This document shows positions 28,494-38,746 of a stretch of DNA of 64,000 nt, one piece after another. The notes beneath the pieces are model-generated. The model searched no databases, was not told where the DNA came from, and worked only from the letters and a program-made list of their open reading frames with translations. Numbering within the stretch: position 1 is the first letter of the stretch; each line of letters begins with the position of its first letter. Source of the DNA: Mesorhizobium sp. 113-3-3 (GTDB lineage Bacteria > Pseudomonadota > Alphaproteobacteria > Rhizobiales > Rhizobiaceae); the NCBI RefSeq assembly GCF_016756495.1, contig NZ_AP023243.1, forward strand, positions 4,716,501 to 4,780,500, written 5' to 3'. A program made the position numbers and the translations under genes.

Positions 28494-29459
28494 TTATTTC
28501 AGTGCAATGACAGGCGGATTTGGCCCATCACTGGCGTTGCCGTTGATCTCGTTGTTGCCGTAAGACTGGATCAGGCCACCATTGTTGATCGCCGTGCCAG
28601 TGGTATTGCCGCTGACCGTAGAGTTGCCAACCCGTATCAGGGTGCCCGGTCCATCGGCCCGAAGGCCCCCATTCGCCCCGTTGTTGGCCGCGACGACACG
28701 ATCAACCATGATGTTGATGGCTGCACCCCCGGCCGTATTGAACAAGCTGACGCCAGAGTTGGTGTTGCCGGACACATTGCTGTTCGAGACGGTTATGTTG
28801 ATCCCGCCGCTGCTGCCGGTGCCGTCGGCCTTCACCCCAGCAAGATTGTTGTTCTCGACCGAAGAGTTTTCGATAACGACCTTCGCCGATCCGGTGCCGG
28901 TCGGCTGGACATGGATGCCGTCATTGTTGCCGGTGATCTGGGAGTTGCTGACATAGAGTTCAGCTGCCACGGACGGCGCGAAGTTGATACCCATGCCATT
29001 TGGCGCGGCGCCCGTATTATCGCGAATGACGCAGTCCTCGATAAGCAATGCGGCCCCGACAAGGAACCGAACCCCGTTGAGACCGGGCGTAGCCGGCGTG
29101 CTGTCGATGTCGAGACCACGAAGAACGACAACGTCAGTGGCCAACGCATTGACGATGATGCCATTCGTCCCTGCGTTCAACACACCTGCCTCGACATCCT
29201 CGCAAGCGATGGTGATCGATTTGGTGATTGTCACCGCACCGAAGCCACCTGGATCGATGCAGTTGATTTCGCCGCCGGCCGCGGTCTTCGAGATTGCGCC
29301 GGCAAAAGTCTTGCAAGGCGCTGTGCGGCTGCAGGGATTGGCATCGTCACCAACGCCGGAAACCCATGTTCGGGTTGCCTGCGCGGAAGCCGGCGTGGCG
29401 ATCACCGCCATCGCCAAGGCGAGAAACAGCGAAGATAATAGGTAGCCTAGAACTTTCAT
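28494..29459 (-). CDS. Secreted right-handed parallel beta-helix protein
   Basis: A 321-residue exported protein. The signal peptide is MKVLGYLLSSLFLALAMAVI, cut after ASAQA; the very strong ribosome site AGGGGGA precedes it. A Cys-bearing N-terminal cap (NPCSRTAPCKTFAGAI, INCIDPGGFG, IACEDVEAG) is followed by repeated Asn/Gly/Val-rich coils (NSQITGNNDGIHV, NSSVENNNLAGVKA, NSNVSGNTNSGVSL, NSTVSGNTTGTAI), the pattern of parallel beta-helix proteins such as pectate-lyase-like folds. No catalytic motif is obvious. It could bind surface glycans or be a structural secreted protein. Confidence 0.85.
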   Translation of the reverse strand: MKVLGYLLSSLFLALAMAVIATPASAQATRTWVSGVGDDANPCSRTAPCKTFAGAISKTAAGGEINCIDPGGFGAVTITKSITIACEDVEAGVLNAGTNGIIVNALATDVVVLRGLDIDSTPATPGLNGVRFLVGAALLIEDCVIRDNTGAAPNGMGINFAPSVAAELYVSNSQITGNNDGIHVQPTGTGSAKVVIENSSVENNNLAGVKADGTGSSGGINITVSNSNVSGNTNSGVSLFNTAGGAAINIMVDRVVAANNGANGGLRADGPGTLIRVGNSTVSGNTTGTAINNGGLIQSYGNNEINGNASDGPNPPVIALK

Positions 29460-29518
29460 GATCATTCCCCCTAAATGGAACAAGATATTTGTTCACAACC
29501 AAGCGGGAGAAGTTTAGC

Positions 29519-29553
29519 GTTTTGCCTTGTCAAAAGCAACGTGATGGCAAAAC
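29519..29553. other. Inverted repeat upstream of the beta-helix gene
   Basis: GTTTTGCC and GGCAAAAC form an 8-bp perfect inverted repeat with a 19-base spacer, 60 bases before the beta-helix start. It may be an operator or a leader structure. The rest of the 297-base gap holds nothing I recognise. Confidence 0.35.
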
Positions 29554-29756
29554 CAGATCGCTGGTTTGAATTTCTCGCGCGCCCGGCGATCCGCCAAGCT
29601 ACGCAGCCGCTGCCGCGCCTTTGTTACATTGCCTTCACACTACATTCGAAGTGCTTGACGTTCCACGAAATTTGGAAAGCGTGCCTCGGGAATGGCGAGC
29701 GGCGACCTGAATCCGCCGGATCGACGCCCGCGGCCGGGCCGGCCAAGGCCGTGGCA

Positions 29757-30236
29757 TCATTCCGGATCCTGGCCAGCCATGCATTCGAGCTGACTCAGCG
29801 TCCAGTCGCTGGTCTTCGAAGCAATGTCCGATACCTTCCACTTGCCATCGTCCTGCTTCAGCGACCAGTGCATTTCGCGTTGCGAATCGTCGCCGTCCGC
29901 AAACAGCTTGAAGCTCGCCACCACCTGCGCCGTGTCGCCGTCCACCGTCTCGGACAGTTTCAGTGTATTGGAGACAGTCTTCTGGTCGAAATCCTGCGCA
30001 TCGAGACCAGGATCGAAGTCGATACAGGCGACCTGATCGGGATTCTTCTTGGTCGCCTGGTCGTTGAGATCGAACAGTTTCGTCACCGGCACGGTGAAGC
30101 GATCCCGGTATTGTGCGTCAGCCTCGAATTTGACCGCCGGAACATAGAAGAACTTCACGGCGTCTGATGCCGGGCCGGCGAAGGCGACTGCGGGCAAGGC
30201 TGTCGATAGGGCGGCAAGGAGCACTGACCGTCGCAT
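29757..30236 (-). CDS. Secreted DUF3828-like protein
   Basis: A 159-residue exported protein: signal peptide MRRSVLLAALSTALPAVAFA, then a single domain of about 130 residues ending GKWKVSDIASKTSDWTLSQL with a final Cys. It is a clear paralogue of the C-terminal domain of the gene at 27686-28309, sharing Y/FDP or VACIDFDPGL, TLKLSETVDGD and the W-K-x-S-D ... W-x-L-S-Q ending. The start has a GGAG ribosome site. Function unknown. Confidence 0.8.
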   Translation of the reverse strand: MRRSVLLAALSTALPAVAFAGPASDAVKFFYVPAVKFEADAQYRDRFTVPVTKLFDLNDQATKKNPDQVACIDFDPGLDAQDFDQKTVSNTLKLSETVDGDTAQVVASFKLFADGDDSQREMHWSLKQDDGKWKVSDIASKTSDWTLSQLECMAGQDPE

Positions 30237-30332
30237 GCAGAATCTCCGGCGTTTGGTGGCTTGAATCAATCAACACCACGGATCCTGCATACCGGCTTTT
30301 TTGCGGCTCATGAAGCCCTGCCCGGTCTCCTT

Positions 30333-31982
30333 TCAGCCGTCGAGCCAGACGTTCTGGAGATCCATCTCGAAGGTCTGGTGGACGCCGTAGTTCTTCACCT
30401 TCTTGTTGGTGTGGCTGTAGAGCTTCTGCCAGAACGGCTGGATGATGACGCCGGAATCCTGCAAGATCTGCTCGACGTCCTTCATCACCTCCTTGCGCTT
30501 GGCGACATCGATCAGCGAGAGCGCCTGTTTGAGCTTGGCGTCGAAATCGGGATTGGAGTAGGCCGATTCGTTCCAGGCCTCGCCGGTGCGATAGCCCAGC
30601 GCCAGCACCTGGACGCCAAGCGGGCGCATGTACCAGATGGTCATCGAATAGGGATATTTCGTCCAGTCGTTCCAGAAGGTCGAGCCGGGCAGCACGGTCC
30701 GCTTCACCTTGATGCCGGCATCGCGCAGCTGGCCGGCGATCGCGTCGCCGGTGTTCTTCTGCCAATCGTCCTCGATGGTGATCAGCTCGTGCTCGAAGTC
30801 GGCCTGCCCGGCCTCCGCCATCAGTTTCTTGGCGCCGGCGGCGTCCCGCTCCTTCTTCGGCAAGGGATAATATTCCGGATGGATCGGGCTGACATGGTGG
30901 TTCTCACCAGGCGTGCCGCGCCCGGCATAGCCGAGCTGCAAGACGGCATTGTTGTCGACGGCCATCTGCAACGCGTTGCGCACCCGCTTGTCGTCATAGG
31001 GCTTGTGCGTGATGTTGGTGCGGGCAACGAGCGTCGTTGCCGTCGCGACCTCGGTTTTTTCGAGGCCCATCTTGTCGAGGATGTCGATGAAGTCGGCGGG
31101 CGACTCGAAATTGAGGTCGATCTCGCCGGAATCGAAGGCGTTCACCGTGGCGTTGAAGTCGGTGCCGTAGTCGACGAATTCGACGCCATCGAGCGGCGCC
31201 TCGCCGCCCCACCATTTGCCGTTCTCTCGGCGCTTCACCACCGCCTTCTGGCCGACATCGTAAGAGACCAGTTCGAACGGTCCCGTGCCGATCGGCTTCT
31301 TGACCGGATCGGCGCCGTCGGCATCGAAATTGCGGTGCACGAGGAGCGCGGGATAGTCGGTGAAGTTCGGGATCAGCGAGATGTCGGGCTCGCTGAGCTT
31401 CAGCTTGACCGTGTGATCGTCGACCTTGGTGATCGCGCCGTCCCTCGCCTTGCCGGTTTTTGCGTCGATCAGCGCGCCGACGCGCGCGGCCATCGAATTG
31501 CCGGCGACACCTTTCTCGCACCAGCGCGCCACATTGTAGGCGACATCATCGGCATTGAAGGCATCGCCATTGTTCCAGGTGATGCCCTTGCGCACATGCA
31601 GGACATATTCGGTGGCGTCGTCGTTGATATCCCAGCTTTCCAGCAGCACCGGCTCAAAGGTGAATTGCCTGGTGTAGCGCACCAGCGGTTCCAGCCAGCT
31701 GCGCGAAATGTTGGCCAGTTCCACCCAGTCATAGGTGCGCGGGTCCTTCTGCGCCTTGACCGACATCGAGACGCGCAGCGTGCCGCCCTTCTTCGGCTCC
31801 TCGGCCAAGGCTTGTCGCGGCGCGGCAAGACCGATCATGCCGTAGGCCAAAGCCGTCGATGCGCCGAAGGCGCTGGCCAGCGCCAGGAACTCGCGCCGGT
31901 CCATGCGGCCGGCTCGCGCCTCTTGCGCCATGGCCTCGATAGCGCTCGGGACGCGATCGCCGTTGCTTCTGAAAAGTGTCAT
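30333..31982 (-). CDS. Oligopeptide/dipeptide-type ABC substrate-binding protein, Tat-exported
   Basis: A 549-residue family 5 extracellular solute-binding protein. The N terminus has a Tat motif ([15 protein letters not shown], residues 28-42) and probable cleavage after QALA (residue 60). Typical body features include [15 protein letters not shown] and [17 protein letters not shown]. The strong ribosome site AGGGAGGAAG precedes the start. No permease or ATPase gene is adjacent, so it must use components encoded elsewhere. It lies 44 bases downstream of the MttB-type gene, so it probably delivers that enzyme's substrate; the ligand is inferred to be a methylated amine or betaine. Confidence 0.85.
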   Translation of the reverse strand: MTLFRSNGDRVPSAIEAMAQEARAGRMDRREFLALASAFGASTALAYGMIGLAAPRQALAEEPKKGGTLRVSMSVKAQKDPRTYDWVELANISRSWLEPLVRYTRQFTFEPVLLESWDINDDATEYVLHVRKGITWNNGDAFNADDVAYNVARWCEKGVAGNSMAARVGALIDAKTGKARDGAITKVDDHTVKLKLSEPDISLIPNFTDYPALLVHRNFDADGADPVKKPIGTGPFELVSYDVGQKAVVKRRENGKWWGGEAPLDGVEFVDYGTDFNATVNAFDSGEIDLNFESPADFIDILDKMGLEKTEVATATTLVARTNITHKPYDDKRVRNALQMAVDNNAVLQLGYAGRGTPGENHHVSPIHPEYYPLPKKERDAAGAKKLMAEAGQADFEHELITIEDDWQKNTGDAIAGQLRDAGIKVKRTVLPGSTFWNDWTKYPYSMTIWYMRPLGVQVLALGYRTGEAWNESAYSNPDFDAKLKQALSLIDVAKRKEVMKDVEQILQDSGVIIQPFWQKLYSHTNKKVKNYGVHQTFEMDLQNVWLDG

Positions 31983-32026
31983 TTTCTTCCTCCCTTATGG
32001 TTCCCGTCGGGTCTTCGCCCTTTTCG

Positions 32027-33577
32027 TCAACTCACTGTGTCGGGCAGCTTCTCCTCGCGCCGCGCGATCAGATCCCTGAGACCCTCGGCAATACCCTCAT
32101 CAAGCTTCGGCTCCTCGTAATCGGCAAGCATGTTGCGGGCCTTCTCGCGGCCGCGCGTGTCGTGGTCCTTCGCCCCTTCGGCATTCCACTGTTCGTAGGA
32201 ATTGAAGTCCATGATCGAGGGCATGAAGAAGGCGGACTCGAAATGTTCCAGCGTGTGCTGCGTGCCGAGGAAATGACCCTGCGGTCCGACCTCGCGGATC
32301 GCCGCCATGGCTTCCTTGAAATCATCGAAGGACAGCCCGCCGGCATATTTGTACCAGCCGACAAGCTGCTCGCAGTCTGTCGCGAATTTCGAATAGCCGC
32401 AGGTCAGGCCGGCCTCCAGCCAGCCGGCGGAATGCCAGATGTAATTGGCGCCGGACAGGATGGCGGCATGCATGAGCATGTTCGCCTCGTAGCCCGCCTG
32501 GGCATCGTTCAGCTTGGAGCCGACATGGAAGCCCGAGGTGCGCCACGGCAGCCGGTATTTCCGCGCCAGTGCGCCCATCAGATACATCATCTGGGCGGCC
32601 TCCGGCGTGCCGCCCATTGGCGCGCCGGTCTTCATGTCGACGGTGACCATGAACTGGCCGTAGACCTGCGGCGAACCTGGGCGGATAAGCTGGGTCAGCG
32701 CCACGCCGGCAAGCGCCTCGGCGTTGACCTGCGCCACAGCGCCGACGGCGGAAGCCGACGTCGAAGCGCCGCACAGCGCGAAAGGCGCCAGGATCAGCGG
32801 CTGATTGTGGCTCGCATAGACCCGCATGGCGTCGATCATGGTGGCGTCCCATACCAGCGGCGAATTGCAGTTGGTGATCGCCACCAGCACCGGGTTGTCG
32901 CGGACGAACTCTTCGCCGAAGACGATGCCAGCCATCGCCATCGTATCCTCGGCGCGCTCCTTCGACGTCACTATGCCCATGAATGGCTTGTCGGAATGTT
33001 TCAGCGCCGAGTGGATGATGTGCAGATGCCGCTTCGGCACGGCGATTTCCATGGGCTCGCAGATGACCGAGCTCGAGGAATGCAGCGCGGGCGCCATGTA
33101 GGCCATTTTGTGGAAATTGTTGAGATCGGCGAGCGTGCCGTAGCGCCTGTTGTTGTCGAGGTCGCGGACGTAGGGCGCGCCATACATCGGCACGAAGATC
33201 GTGTTGTTGCCGCCGACGCGCACCGTGCGCTCGGGGTTGCGCGCATGGAGCGTGAACTCGGACGGCACCTTCGAGACGAGCTCCATCAGCAGCGCGCGAT
33301 CGATGCGGACACGCGTCTCCCTGACATCGGCGCCGGCCGCCTTCCAGAGCTCGATCGCGCCGTCGTCGCGGAATTCGCAGCCCACCTCCTCGAGGATCTT
33401 GAGCGATTCCTCGTGGATCAGTTCCACCGCCTCGTCAGGGACGATCTCATAGACGGGGATCTTTCGCACCAAGGTCGGAAAGGAAGCGATCGGCGCGCTT
33501 CTAAGCGCCTTGCGGCCAAGACGGCCACCGCCGCGGCGGTGGGTTTGTTCGGTCAATTCAACGGCCGGTGCGTTCAT
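32027..33577 (-). CDS. Trimethylamine methyltransferase (MttB) family protein, non-pyrrolysine
   Basis: A 516-residue MttB-superfamily corrinoid methyltransferase. The reading frame is continuous, with no in-frame amber codon, so it is the non-pyrrolysine type. Characterised members of that type demethylate glycine betaine, proline betaine or carnitine-like compounds, passing the methyl group to a corrinoid protein. Recognisable parts are YEIVPDEAVELIHEESLKIL near the N terminus and HSSSSVICEPMEIAVPKRH centrally. It is first in a leftward pair with the binding protein and is divergent from a LysR regulator. No corrinoid protein gene is present here. Confidence 0.88.
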   Translation of the reverse strand: MNAPAVELTEQTHRRGGGRLGRKALRSAPIASFPTLVRKIPVYEIVPDEAVELIHEESLKILEEVGCEFRDDGAIELWKAAGADVRETRVRIDRALLMELVSKVPSEFTLHARNPERTVRVGGNNTIFVPMYGAPYVRDLDNNRRYGTLADLNNFHKMAYMAPALHSSSSVICEPMEIAVPKRHLHIIHSALKHSDKPFMGIVTSKERAEDTMAMAGIVFGEEFVRDNPVLVAITNCNSPLVWDATMIDAMRVYASHNQPLILAPFALCGASTSASAVGAVAQVNAEALAGVALTQLIRPGSPQVYGQFMVTVDMKTGAPMGGTPEAAQMMYLMGALARKYRLPWRTSGFHVGSKLNDAQAGYEANMLMHAAILSGANYIWHSAGWLEAGLTCGYSKFATDCEQLVGWYKYAGGLSFDDFKEAMAAIREVGPQGHFLGTQHTLEHFESAFFMPSIMDFNSYEQWNAEGAKDHDTRGREKARNMLADYEEPKLDEGIAEGLRDLIARREEKLPDTVS

Positions 33578-33666
33578 GGAGCCTCCTTCTTCCCGCCACT
33601 CACGTTAGCGACCCGAAATATGACTGTGACGCTGGAAAATCCTGATCTTCTGTATAAGCTCACCTT

Positions 33667-34569
33667 ATGCGAAGCCTGCGCCACCTCCTGCCCTCCGCCG
33701 GCAGCCTGATCGTCTTCGAGGCGGCCGGCCGGCTGTCGAGCTTCACCGCCGCCGGGCGCGAGCTCGGCATGACGCAGGCCGCTGTCTCCTACGCGGTGCG
33801 CGGGCTGGAGGAACAGCTCGGAGCCAAGCTGTTCCAGCGCCGCCACCGGCAGGTCAGCCTGACCGAAGCCGGCGAACGCTTCCACGCCGATGTCTCGCTG
33901 GGGCTGTCGCATATCCGCAAGTCGGCCGAGGATCTGCGCCTGCAAGCGACCGGCGGCCATGTGACGCTTGCCGCATCGACTGCCTTCGGCTCGTTCTGGA
34001 TGATGCCGCGCCTGCAGCAGTTCCGTGACGAATTGCCGGGCATCGATCTGCGTATCCAGACCGCCGACCGCGACCTCGACATCATCGCCGAAGGTATTCC
34101 GCTGGCCGTGCGCGGCGGCGAGCCCCGGGACTGGCCGGATTATCATTCGCTGCCGCTTGCCGACGAGGAGATCTTCCCCGTCGCAGGCACCAGTTACCTG
34201 GCGAAATTCGGCATGCCGAAGACTGTTGGGGATCTGGCCGCGCACCGTCTCATCCATCTCGAAGAGCCATATCGCGAGGCGGCCAGTTGGGACGAATGGT
34301 TCCAGTCGGCCGGCGGCAACCTCGGCGACACCGCGCGCGGCCTGCGCATCAACGACTATGGCCTGGTGATCCAGGGCGTGATGGAGGGGCAAGGCATCGC
34401 GCTCGGCTGGCGCCACCTCGCCGAGCGGCTGCTGGCGACCGGACTGCTGGTGCAGGTGACGGATCATGTGCTCAAGACCGGCAAGGCCTTCTATATCGTC
34501 TGGCCGAAGAACCGGGAGCTGAGCGAGAATGCACGCAAGGTAAGGGATTGGCTGGCGGCGCAGGCATAA
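33667..34569 (+). CDS. LysR family regulator (GcvA-like), divergent from mttB-type gene
   Basis: A 300-residue LysR-type regulator. The N-terminal helix-turn-helix is in [20 protein letters not shown], followed by a periplasmic-binding-like effector domain typical of the GcvA subgroup ([17 protein letters not shown]). It shares an 89-base divergent gap with the MttB-family gene, the standard layout for LysR activators and their targets, so it probably controls the methyltransferase and binding protein. Confidence 0.9.
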   Translation: MRSLRHLLPSAGSLIVFEAAGRLSSFTAAGRELGMTQAAVSYAVRGLEEQLGAKLFQRRHRQVSLTEAGERFHADVSLGLSHIRKSAEDLRLQATGGHVTLAASTAFGSFWMMPRLQQFRDELPGIDLRIQTADRDLDIIAEGIPLAVRGGEPRDWPDYHSLPLADEEIFPVAGTSYLAKFGMPKTVGDLAAHRLIHLEEPYREAASWDEWFQSAGGNLGDTARGLRINDYGLVIQGVMEGQGIALGWRHLAERLLATGLLVQVTDHVLKTGKAFYIVWPKNRELSENARKVRDWLAAQA

Positions 34570-34628
34570 AGCCGTTCGGCGGCAGTTCGCCCTCGCCCGC
34601 ACGACACGAATCCGCCTATACTGCCGTC

Positions 34629-36512
34629 ATGCCCATTCGCCAGCTTTCCGAAACGATGATCAACCAGATCGCCGCCGGCGAAGTCATCGAGCGTCCGGCG
34701 AGCGTGGTGAAGGAACTGGTCGAGAATGCGCTGGATGCCGGCGCATCACGCGTCGAAATCGTCACCGCTGGCGGCGGGCTGAACCTGATCCGCGTCACCG
34801 ATGACGGTTCCGGCATCCCCGAACCGGAGCTTTCGCTGGCGATCGCGCGCCACTGCACCTCCAAGCTCGTCGAGGATATCAACGACATCCGCTCGCTAGG
34901 CTTTCGCGGCGAGGCGCTGCCGTCGATCGGCTCGGTGTCGCGGCTGTCGATCCGGTCGCGCACGGCTTCGGGCGACAGCGCCGCCGAGATCGGCATCGAG
35001 GGCGGCCGCGTGCTCCCCGTCAGACCGGCCGCAGCCAACCGCGGCACCACGGTCGAGGTGCGCGACCTGTTCTTTGCCACGCCGGCGCGGCTCAAATTCA
35101 TGAAAGGCGAGCGTGCCGAGAGCTCGGCCACCAGCGATGTGGTCAAGCGCATCGCCATCGCCTTTCCGGCCGTGCGGTTCACGCTGGCCGGTTCCGACCG
35201 CTCGACGCTGGAATTGCCGGCGACAGACGACACTGCGGAAGGCAGCCTGCGCCGAGTCGCCCAGGTGATGGGGGCCGAGTTTCCCGACAATTCCATTGCC
35301 ATCGACGCGATGCGCGAAGGCGTACATTTGACCGGCCATGTGTCGATCCCGTCGTTCACCCGCGCCAATGCGCTGCAGCAATATGCCTATGTCAATGGCC
35401 GGCCTGTACGCGACAAGCTGATCGCCGGCGCCATTCGCGGCGCGTTCGCCGATGTCCTGCCGCGCGACCGCCACGCGGTGACGGTGCTGTTTCTTTCGCT
35501 CGATCCGGCGATCGTCGACGTCAACGTCCACCCGGCCAAGGCCGATGTGCGGTTCCGCGATCCCGGCCTGGTGCGCGGCCTGATCGTCGGAGCCATCCGC
35601 CAGGCACTGGCCGACGCCGGCATCCGCTCGGCCACGACCGGAGCCGCCGGCATGATGGCGGCGTTCCGGCCGGGCGCGGCCTCCTATGATCATGGCGGCC
35701 CGGCCAACGGCCATCGTAGCTACGACGCAGCCTACCGCGCGTCCGGCTCCGCCGGTTTCGACCCCGTGCGCTCGCCGCAGCGTCCGCTCGACATGCAATT
35801 CGGAGCCTTCGAGCGCGCCGGCGCAAGGCATGGCGGGTTTGGCGAGCCCGGCCAGGCGGCGTTCGATACCGGCCCGCTTGCCAGCGCCGATGCGCGCGCC
35901 GGACAGAGCGAAGCGGCCGAGACGCTGCTTGGCACGGTGCTCGGTGCGGCTCGCGCCCAGGTGCATGAGAACTATATCGTTGCCCAGACCAGGGATTCAC
36001 TCGTCATCGTCGATCAGCACGCGGCGCATGAGCGGCTGGTTTACGAAGCGCTGAAGAACGCCCTGCACTCACGGCCGGTGCCGTCGCAGATGCTGCTTCT
36101 GCCTGAGATTATCGATCTGCCGGAAGAGGACGCCGAGCGGCTCGCCATGCATTCCGAAACGCTCGCCCGGTTCGGCCTCGGCATCGAACGTTTCGGCCCG
36201 GGCGCCGTCGCGGTGCGCGAGACGCCGTCAATGCTTGGCGAGACCAATGTCCAGCAATTGGTGCTCGACCTCGCCGACGAGATCGCCGACAACGACACGG
36301 TCGAGACGCTCAAGGAAAGGCTGGACAAGATCGCCGCGACCATGGCCTGCCACGGCTCGGTGCGTTCCGGCCGGCTGCTCAAGGCCGAGGAGATGAACGC
36401 GCTGCTGCGCCAGATGGAGGCGACGCCCGGTTCCGGCACCTGCAACCATGGCCGCCCGACCTATATCGAGCTCAAGCTCGCCGATATCGAGCGGCTGTTC
36501 GGGCGACGGTAA
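34629..36512 (+). CDS. mutL: DNA mismatch repair protein MutL (endonuclease type)
   Basis: Mismatch repair mediator, 627 residues. GHKL ATPase motifs are visible in [26 protein letters not shown] and [15 protein letters not shown] long Gly/Ala-rich linker (about residues 340-440) leads to the C-terminal dimer domain. It carries the intact endonuclease motif DQHA-x2-E-x4-E ([12 protein letters not shown]) plus ACHGSVRSG and CNHGRPT, so this MutL is expected to nick DNA itself, as in organisms without MutH. The start at 34629 begins [17 protein letters not shown]; a longer upstream reading overlaps the LysR gene and is not used. Confidence 0.97.
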   Translation: MPIRQLSETMINQIAAGEVIERPASVVKELVENALDAGASRVEIVTAGGGLNLIRVTDDGSGIPEPELSLAIARHCTSKLVEDINDIRSLGFRGEALPSIGSVSRLSIRSRTASGDSAAEIGIEGGRVLPVRPAAANRGTTVEVRDLFFATPARLKFMKGERAESSATSDVVKRIAIAFPAVRFTLAGSDRSTLELPATDDTAEGSLRRVAQVMGAEFPDNSIAIDAMREGVHLTGHVSIPSFTRANALQQYAYVNGRPVRDKLIAGAIRGAFADVLPRDRHAVTVLFLSLDPAIVDVNVHPAKADVRFRDPGLVRGLIVGAIRQALADAGIRSATTGAAGMMAAFRPGAASYDHGGPANGHRSYDAAYRASGSAGFDPVRSPQRPLDMQFGAFERAGARHGGFGEPGQAAFDTGPLASADARAGQSEAAETLLGTVLGAARAQVHENYIVAQTRDSLVIVDQHAAHERLVYEALKNALHSRPVPSQMLLLPEIIDLPEEDAERLAMHSETLARFGLGIERFGPGAVAVRETPSMLGETNVQQLVLDLADEIADNDTVETLKERLDKIAATMACHGSVRSGRLLKAEEMNALLRQMEATPGSGTCNHGRPTYIELKLADIERLFGRR

Positions 36513-36516
36513 GCAT

Positions 36517-36831
36517 GTGAGCGGCGGGTCGACGGTCCGGTTCCAGTTCGAAGCCGAGGTGATCCACTGGAGGGGTCCTTCGCCGTACTTCTTCGTGCCA
36601 ATCCCCCAGCAGCATAGCGAAGAGATCAAGAAAGTCGCGAAGTTCGCGACCTATGGCTGGGGAGTGATACCTGTCGAAGCGACCATTGACGGCTTCATGT
36701 TCGGCACATCCCTGTTCCCCAAGGACGGAAGCTATCTTTTGCCCCTGAAGGACGATGTCAGGCGCAAGTGCAATCTGACGGCAGGCGATTCGATTTCTGC
36801 TTCCATCGCGATACACCTTCGCGGACGATAA
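36517..36831 (+). CDS. DUF1905 domain protein
   Basis: A 104-residue single-domain protein of the DUF1905 family, with the usual N-terminal FQFEAEVIHWRGPSPYFFVP and the later PVEATIDGFMFGTSLFPKDG. I used the GTG at 36517, four bases after the mutL stop; an ATG two bases earlier is followed at once by a stop. Function unknown; the family is small and often occurs alone. It is probably co-transcribed with mutL. Confidence 0.8.
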   Translation: MSGGSTVRFQFEAEVIHWRGPSPYFFVPIPQQHSEEIKKVAKFATYGWGVIPVEATIDGFMFGTSLFPKDGSYLLPLKDDVRRKCNLTAGDSISASIAIHLRGR

Positions 36832-36867
36832 CGCGGCCCATGGACGATCCTGTCGATGGGAGCCGTC

Positions 36868-37623
36868 TCATTTCCTCAGGCGGTACTTCCTGGTCTTGCG
36901 GTCAAAGACATAGACCTCCTCATAGCCCGCACGGCCGTCTCGGAAATTCACTGAGATGATGTCCTTGCCTCGCTCGGTCTGCTTCTGCACATTCCAGTAG
37001 ATCGGCGTCATCAGCATGCCTGCATTGCAGTCTTCGTCGTCGAAATCGATGGTCTGCACGACCTTCTTCCGCTTCTTGTTGATGACCAGCATCTTCTCCA
37101 TGCAGATATAGTCGTCTGTCTTCGTGTAGATTCCAGCGAACCTATCCGTTGCAGTTTGCGCCCAGAACGGAATTTCGACGTTGCCGTCGATCTTGCCCTC
37201 GTGCGTATCGTCGAAGCCAGCGACCCTCTTGAGATTGACCGGAAATTTGTCCGCGCCCTTGCTCCAGTTGCCCGTCAGGACACCGTCGCCGAGTTCCAGA
37301 GAAAACGGGCATCCGGTAACGTCGAAGGGCGTTTTGGAGCCGATGACGATGACGCGCTGAAACTCCTTGTCATCGGCAATCTCGCAAAGCACGATGCTGG
37401 CGCCATTGGCTTTGCCGTAGAGCGTGATCGGGCTTTGCTTCCCGTCGTAGACGAGGCTGCCCTGGACTGTAAGGCCGCTGCCGAACGCATAGGTCTGCAG
37501 GGATAAATGGACGGGGTTGGGCCCAATGGAGCCTTCGTAGTTCTCCACGTGATACCAACCCGCCGTGGCCTTGCCGCTGAGCAGCAACAAGCAGAAAAAG
37601 GCTGATACGAACTGCCTGACCAT
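36868..37623 (-). CDS. Secreted hypothetical protein
   Basis: A 251-residue protein with a signal peptide (MVRQFVSAFFCLLLLSGKAT, cut near AGW) and no membrane segment after it. Four Cys are spread through the mature part (VLCEIADD, VTGCPFSLEL, YICMEK, DEDCNAG) and could pair. The C-terminal third is rich in Lys/Arg. I recognise no family. It is convergent with the DUF1905 gene and has a lower GC feel than its neighbours, which is a weak hint of recent acquisition. Confidence 0.7.
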   Translation of the reverse strand: MVRQFVSAFFCLLLLSGKATAGWYHVENYEGSIGPNPVHLSLQTYAFGSGLTVQGSLVYDGKQSPITLYGKANGASIVLCEIADDKEFQRVIVIGSKTPFDVTGCPFSLELGDGVLTGNWSKGADKFPVNLKRVAGFDDTHEGKIDGNVEIPFWAQTATDRFAGIYTKTDDYICMEKMLVINKKRKKVVQTIDFDDEDCNAGMLMTPIYWNVQKQTERGKDIISVNFRDGRAGYEEVYVFDRKTRKYRLRK

Positions 37624-37766
37624 CCCGCCCCCCCGGTGAATTCAACTCACCATAGCCAGCCGGTGGGGTCCTGTCTGCATCGCAGCGCCGTTCGCCTATC
37701 TTGTGGGGTCAAACAATTCCGGAGCGGCTCTCGTCTTGATTCGGGAAAGGCAGACAACCCTTTGAT

Positions 37767-38660
37767 CTAACGCTTCAAATTGACCACGATGACACCGCCG
37801 AGCGCCAGCGCGCCGCCGAGGATGCCGAGCAGGGTCGGCACTTCACCCAGCCAGAAGAAGCCGATCAAGGCGGACATCGGCGAGACCAGATAGAGGAAGT
37901 TCGAGGCACGGGCGGCCGGGAGACGCGACAGCGCGGTTGCCCAGGCGGCATAGGCGATCAGGCTGGGCACGATGCCGAGAAAGATCACGGCGCCGAGGCC
38001 GGCTGTGTTGGCGACTGCAGCCTGTGCAAAGCCGCTCGGCAGAAACGGTGACAGGCAAAGTGCGCCAAGGATCATATTCGAGGCCGAGATGGTCAGCGGG
38101 TGATGGCGGGCAAACAGCGGCTTTTGGACGATCGTGTTGACGGCCGAGCACAGCGCCGAGCCAAGAACCAACAGCGCACCGGCATTGAAGTGCAGGCCAT
38201 TCCCGTCGGCCACGGCGATGATGCCGATGCCACCAAAGGAAATGGCTGTGCCAAGCCAGGCCCACCCCGAAAAACGCTCGCCAAGCAATGCCATCGCCAT
38301 AATGGCGGTGAAGATCGGGCTGACATTGATGATGAAGCCGGCAGCACCAGCCGAGACAGTCAATTCGCCGAAGTTGAGCATGACGGTGTAGAGCGCGACA
38401 AAAATCGCCCCGCCAAAGACGAGGCGCCACACCTCGTCGAGCCTGGGCAGCGCCGGACGCTTGACAGCAAGGAAGATCGCTGCCGGCACAGCGGCGATGG
38501 CAAAGCGCAGGGCGCCGAGTTCCAGCGGCCCGAAGGCGCCAAGGCCGGCGCGGATGGCCGGAAAGGCCGAGGCCCAGCCGACCACCGTCAGCGCCACGGC
38601 GATGGCGGCGGTGGTATCCATCCGCTGTGTCTGATTCAACGTGCCCGTCATCGCGCTCAT
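37767..38660 (-). CDS. EamA-family (DMT) membrane transporter
   Basis: A 297-residue inner-membrane protein of the drug/metabolite transporter superfamily: ten hydrophobic segments arranged as two EamA repeats, starting with IAVALTVVGWASAFPAIRAG and ending GILGGALALGGVIVV. The start MSAMTGTLNQTQRMD is preceded by GAGGAC. It is divergent from a LysR gene with which it shares under 100 bases, so it is probably an exporter switched on by that regulator. Substrate unknown. Confidence 0.9.
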   Translation of the reverse strand: MSAMTGTLNQTQRMDTTAAIAVALTVVGWASAFPAIRAGLGAFGPLELGALRFAIAAVPAAIFLAVKRPALPRLDEVWRLVFGGAIFVALYTVMLNFGELTVSAGAAGFIINVSPIFTAIMAMALLGERFSGWAWLGTAISFGGIGIIAVADGNGLHFNAGALLVLGSALCSAVNTIVQKPLFARHHPLTISASNMILGALCLSPFLPSGFAQAAVANTAGLGAVIFLGIVPSLIAYAAWATALSRLPAARASNFLYLVSPMSALIGFFWLGEVPTLLGILGGALALGGVIVVNLKR

Positions 38661-38746
38661 CTCACTGTCCTCATGCTGTTCCCGTCCTGGAAGCCACAAA
38701 ACGCCTTTTCCCGCTTGTTGACAAACGACCAAATCGAGGATCAGCT

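Noticed and set aside
28074..29438. 454-residue rightward reading frame opposite the beta-helix and DUF3828-like genes
   Set aside because: No ribosome site or motif. The minus-strand genes have clear signal peptides and ribosome sites.
32027..33577. Pyrrolysine use in the MttB-family gene
   Set aside because: The frame is continuous with no internal TAG, and there are no pyl genes. It is the non-pyrrolysine branch.
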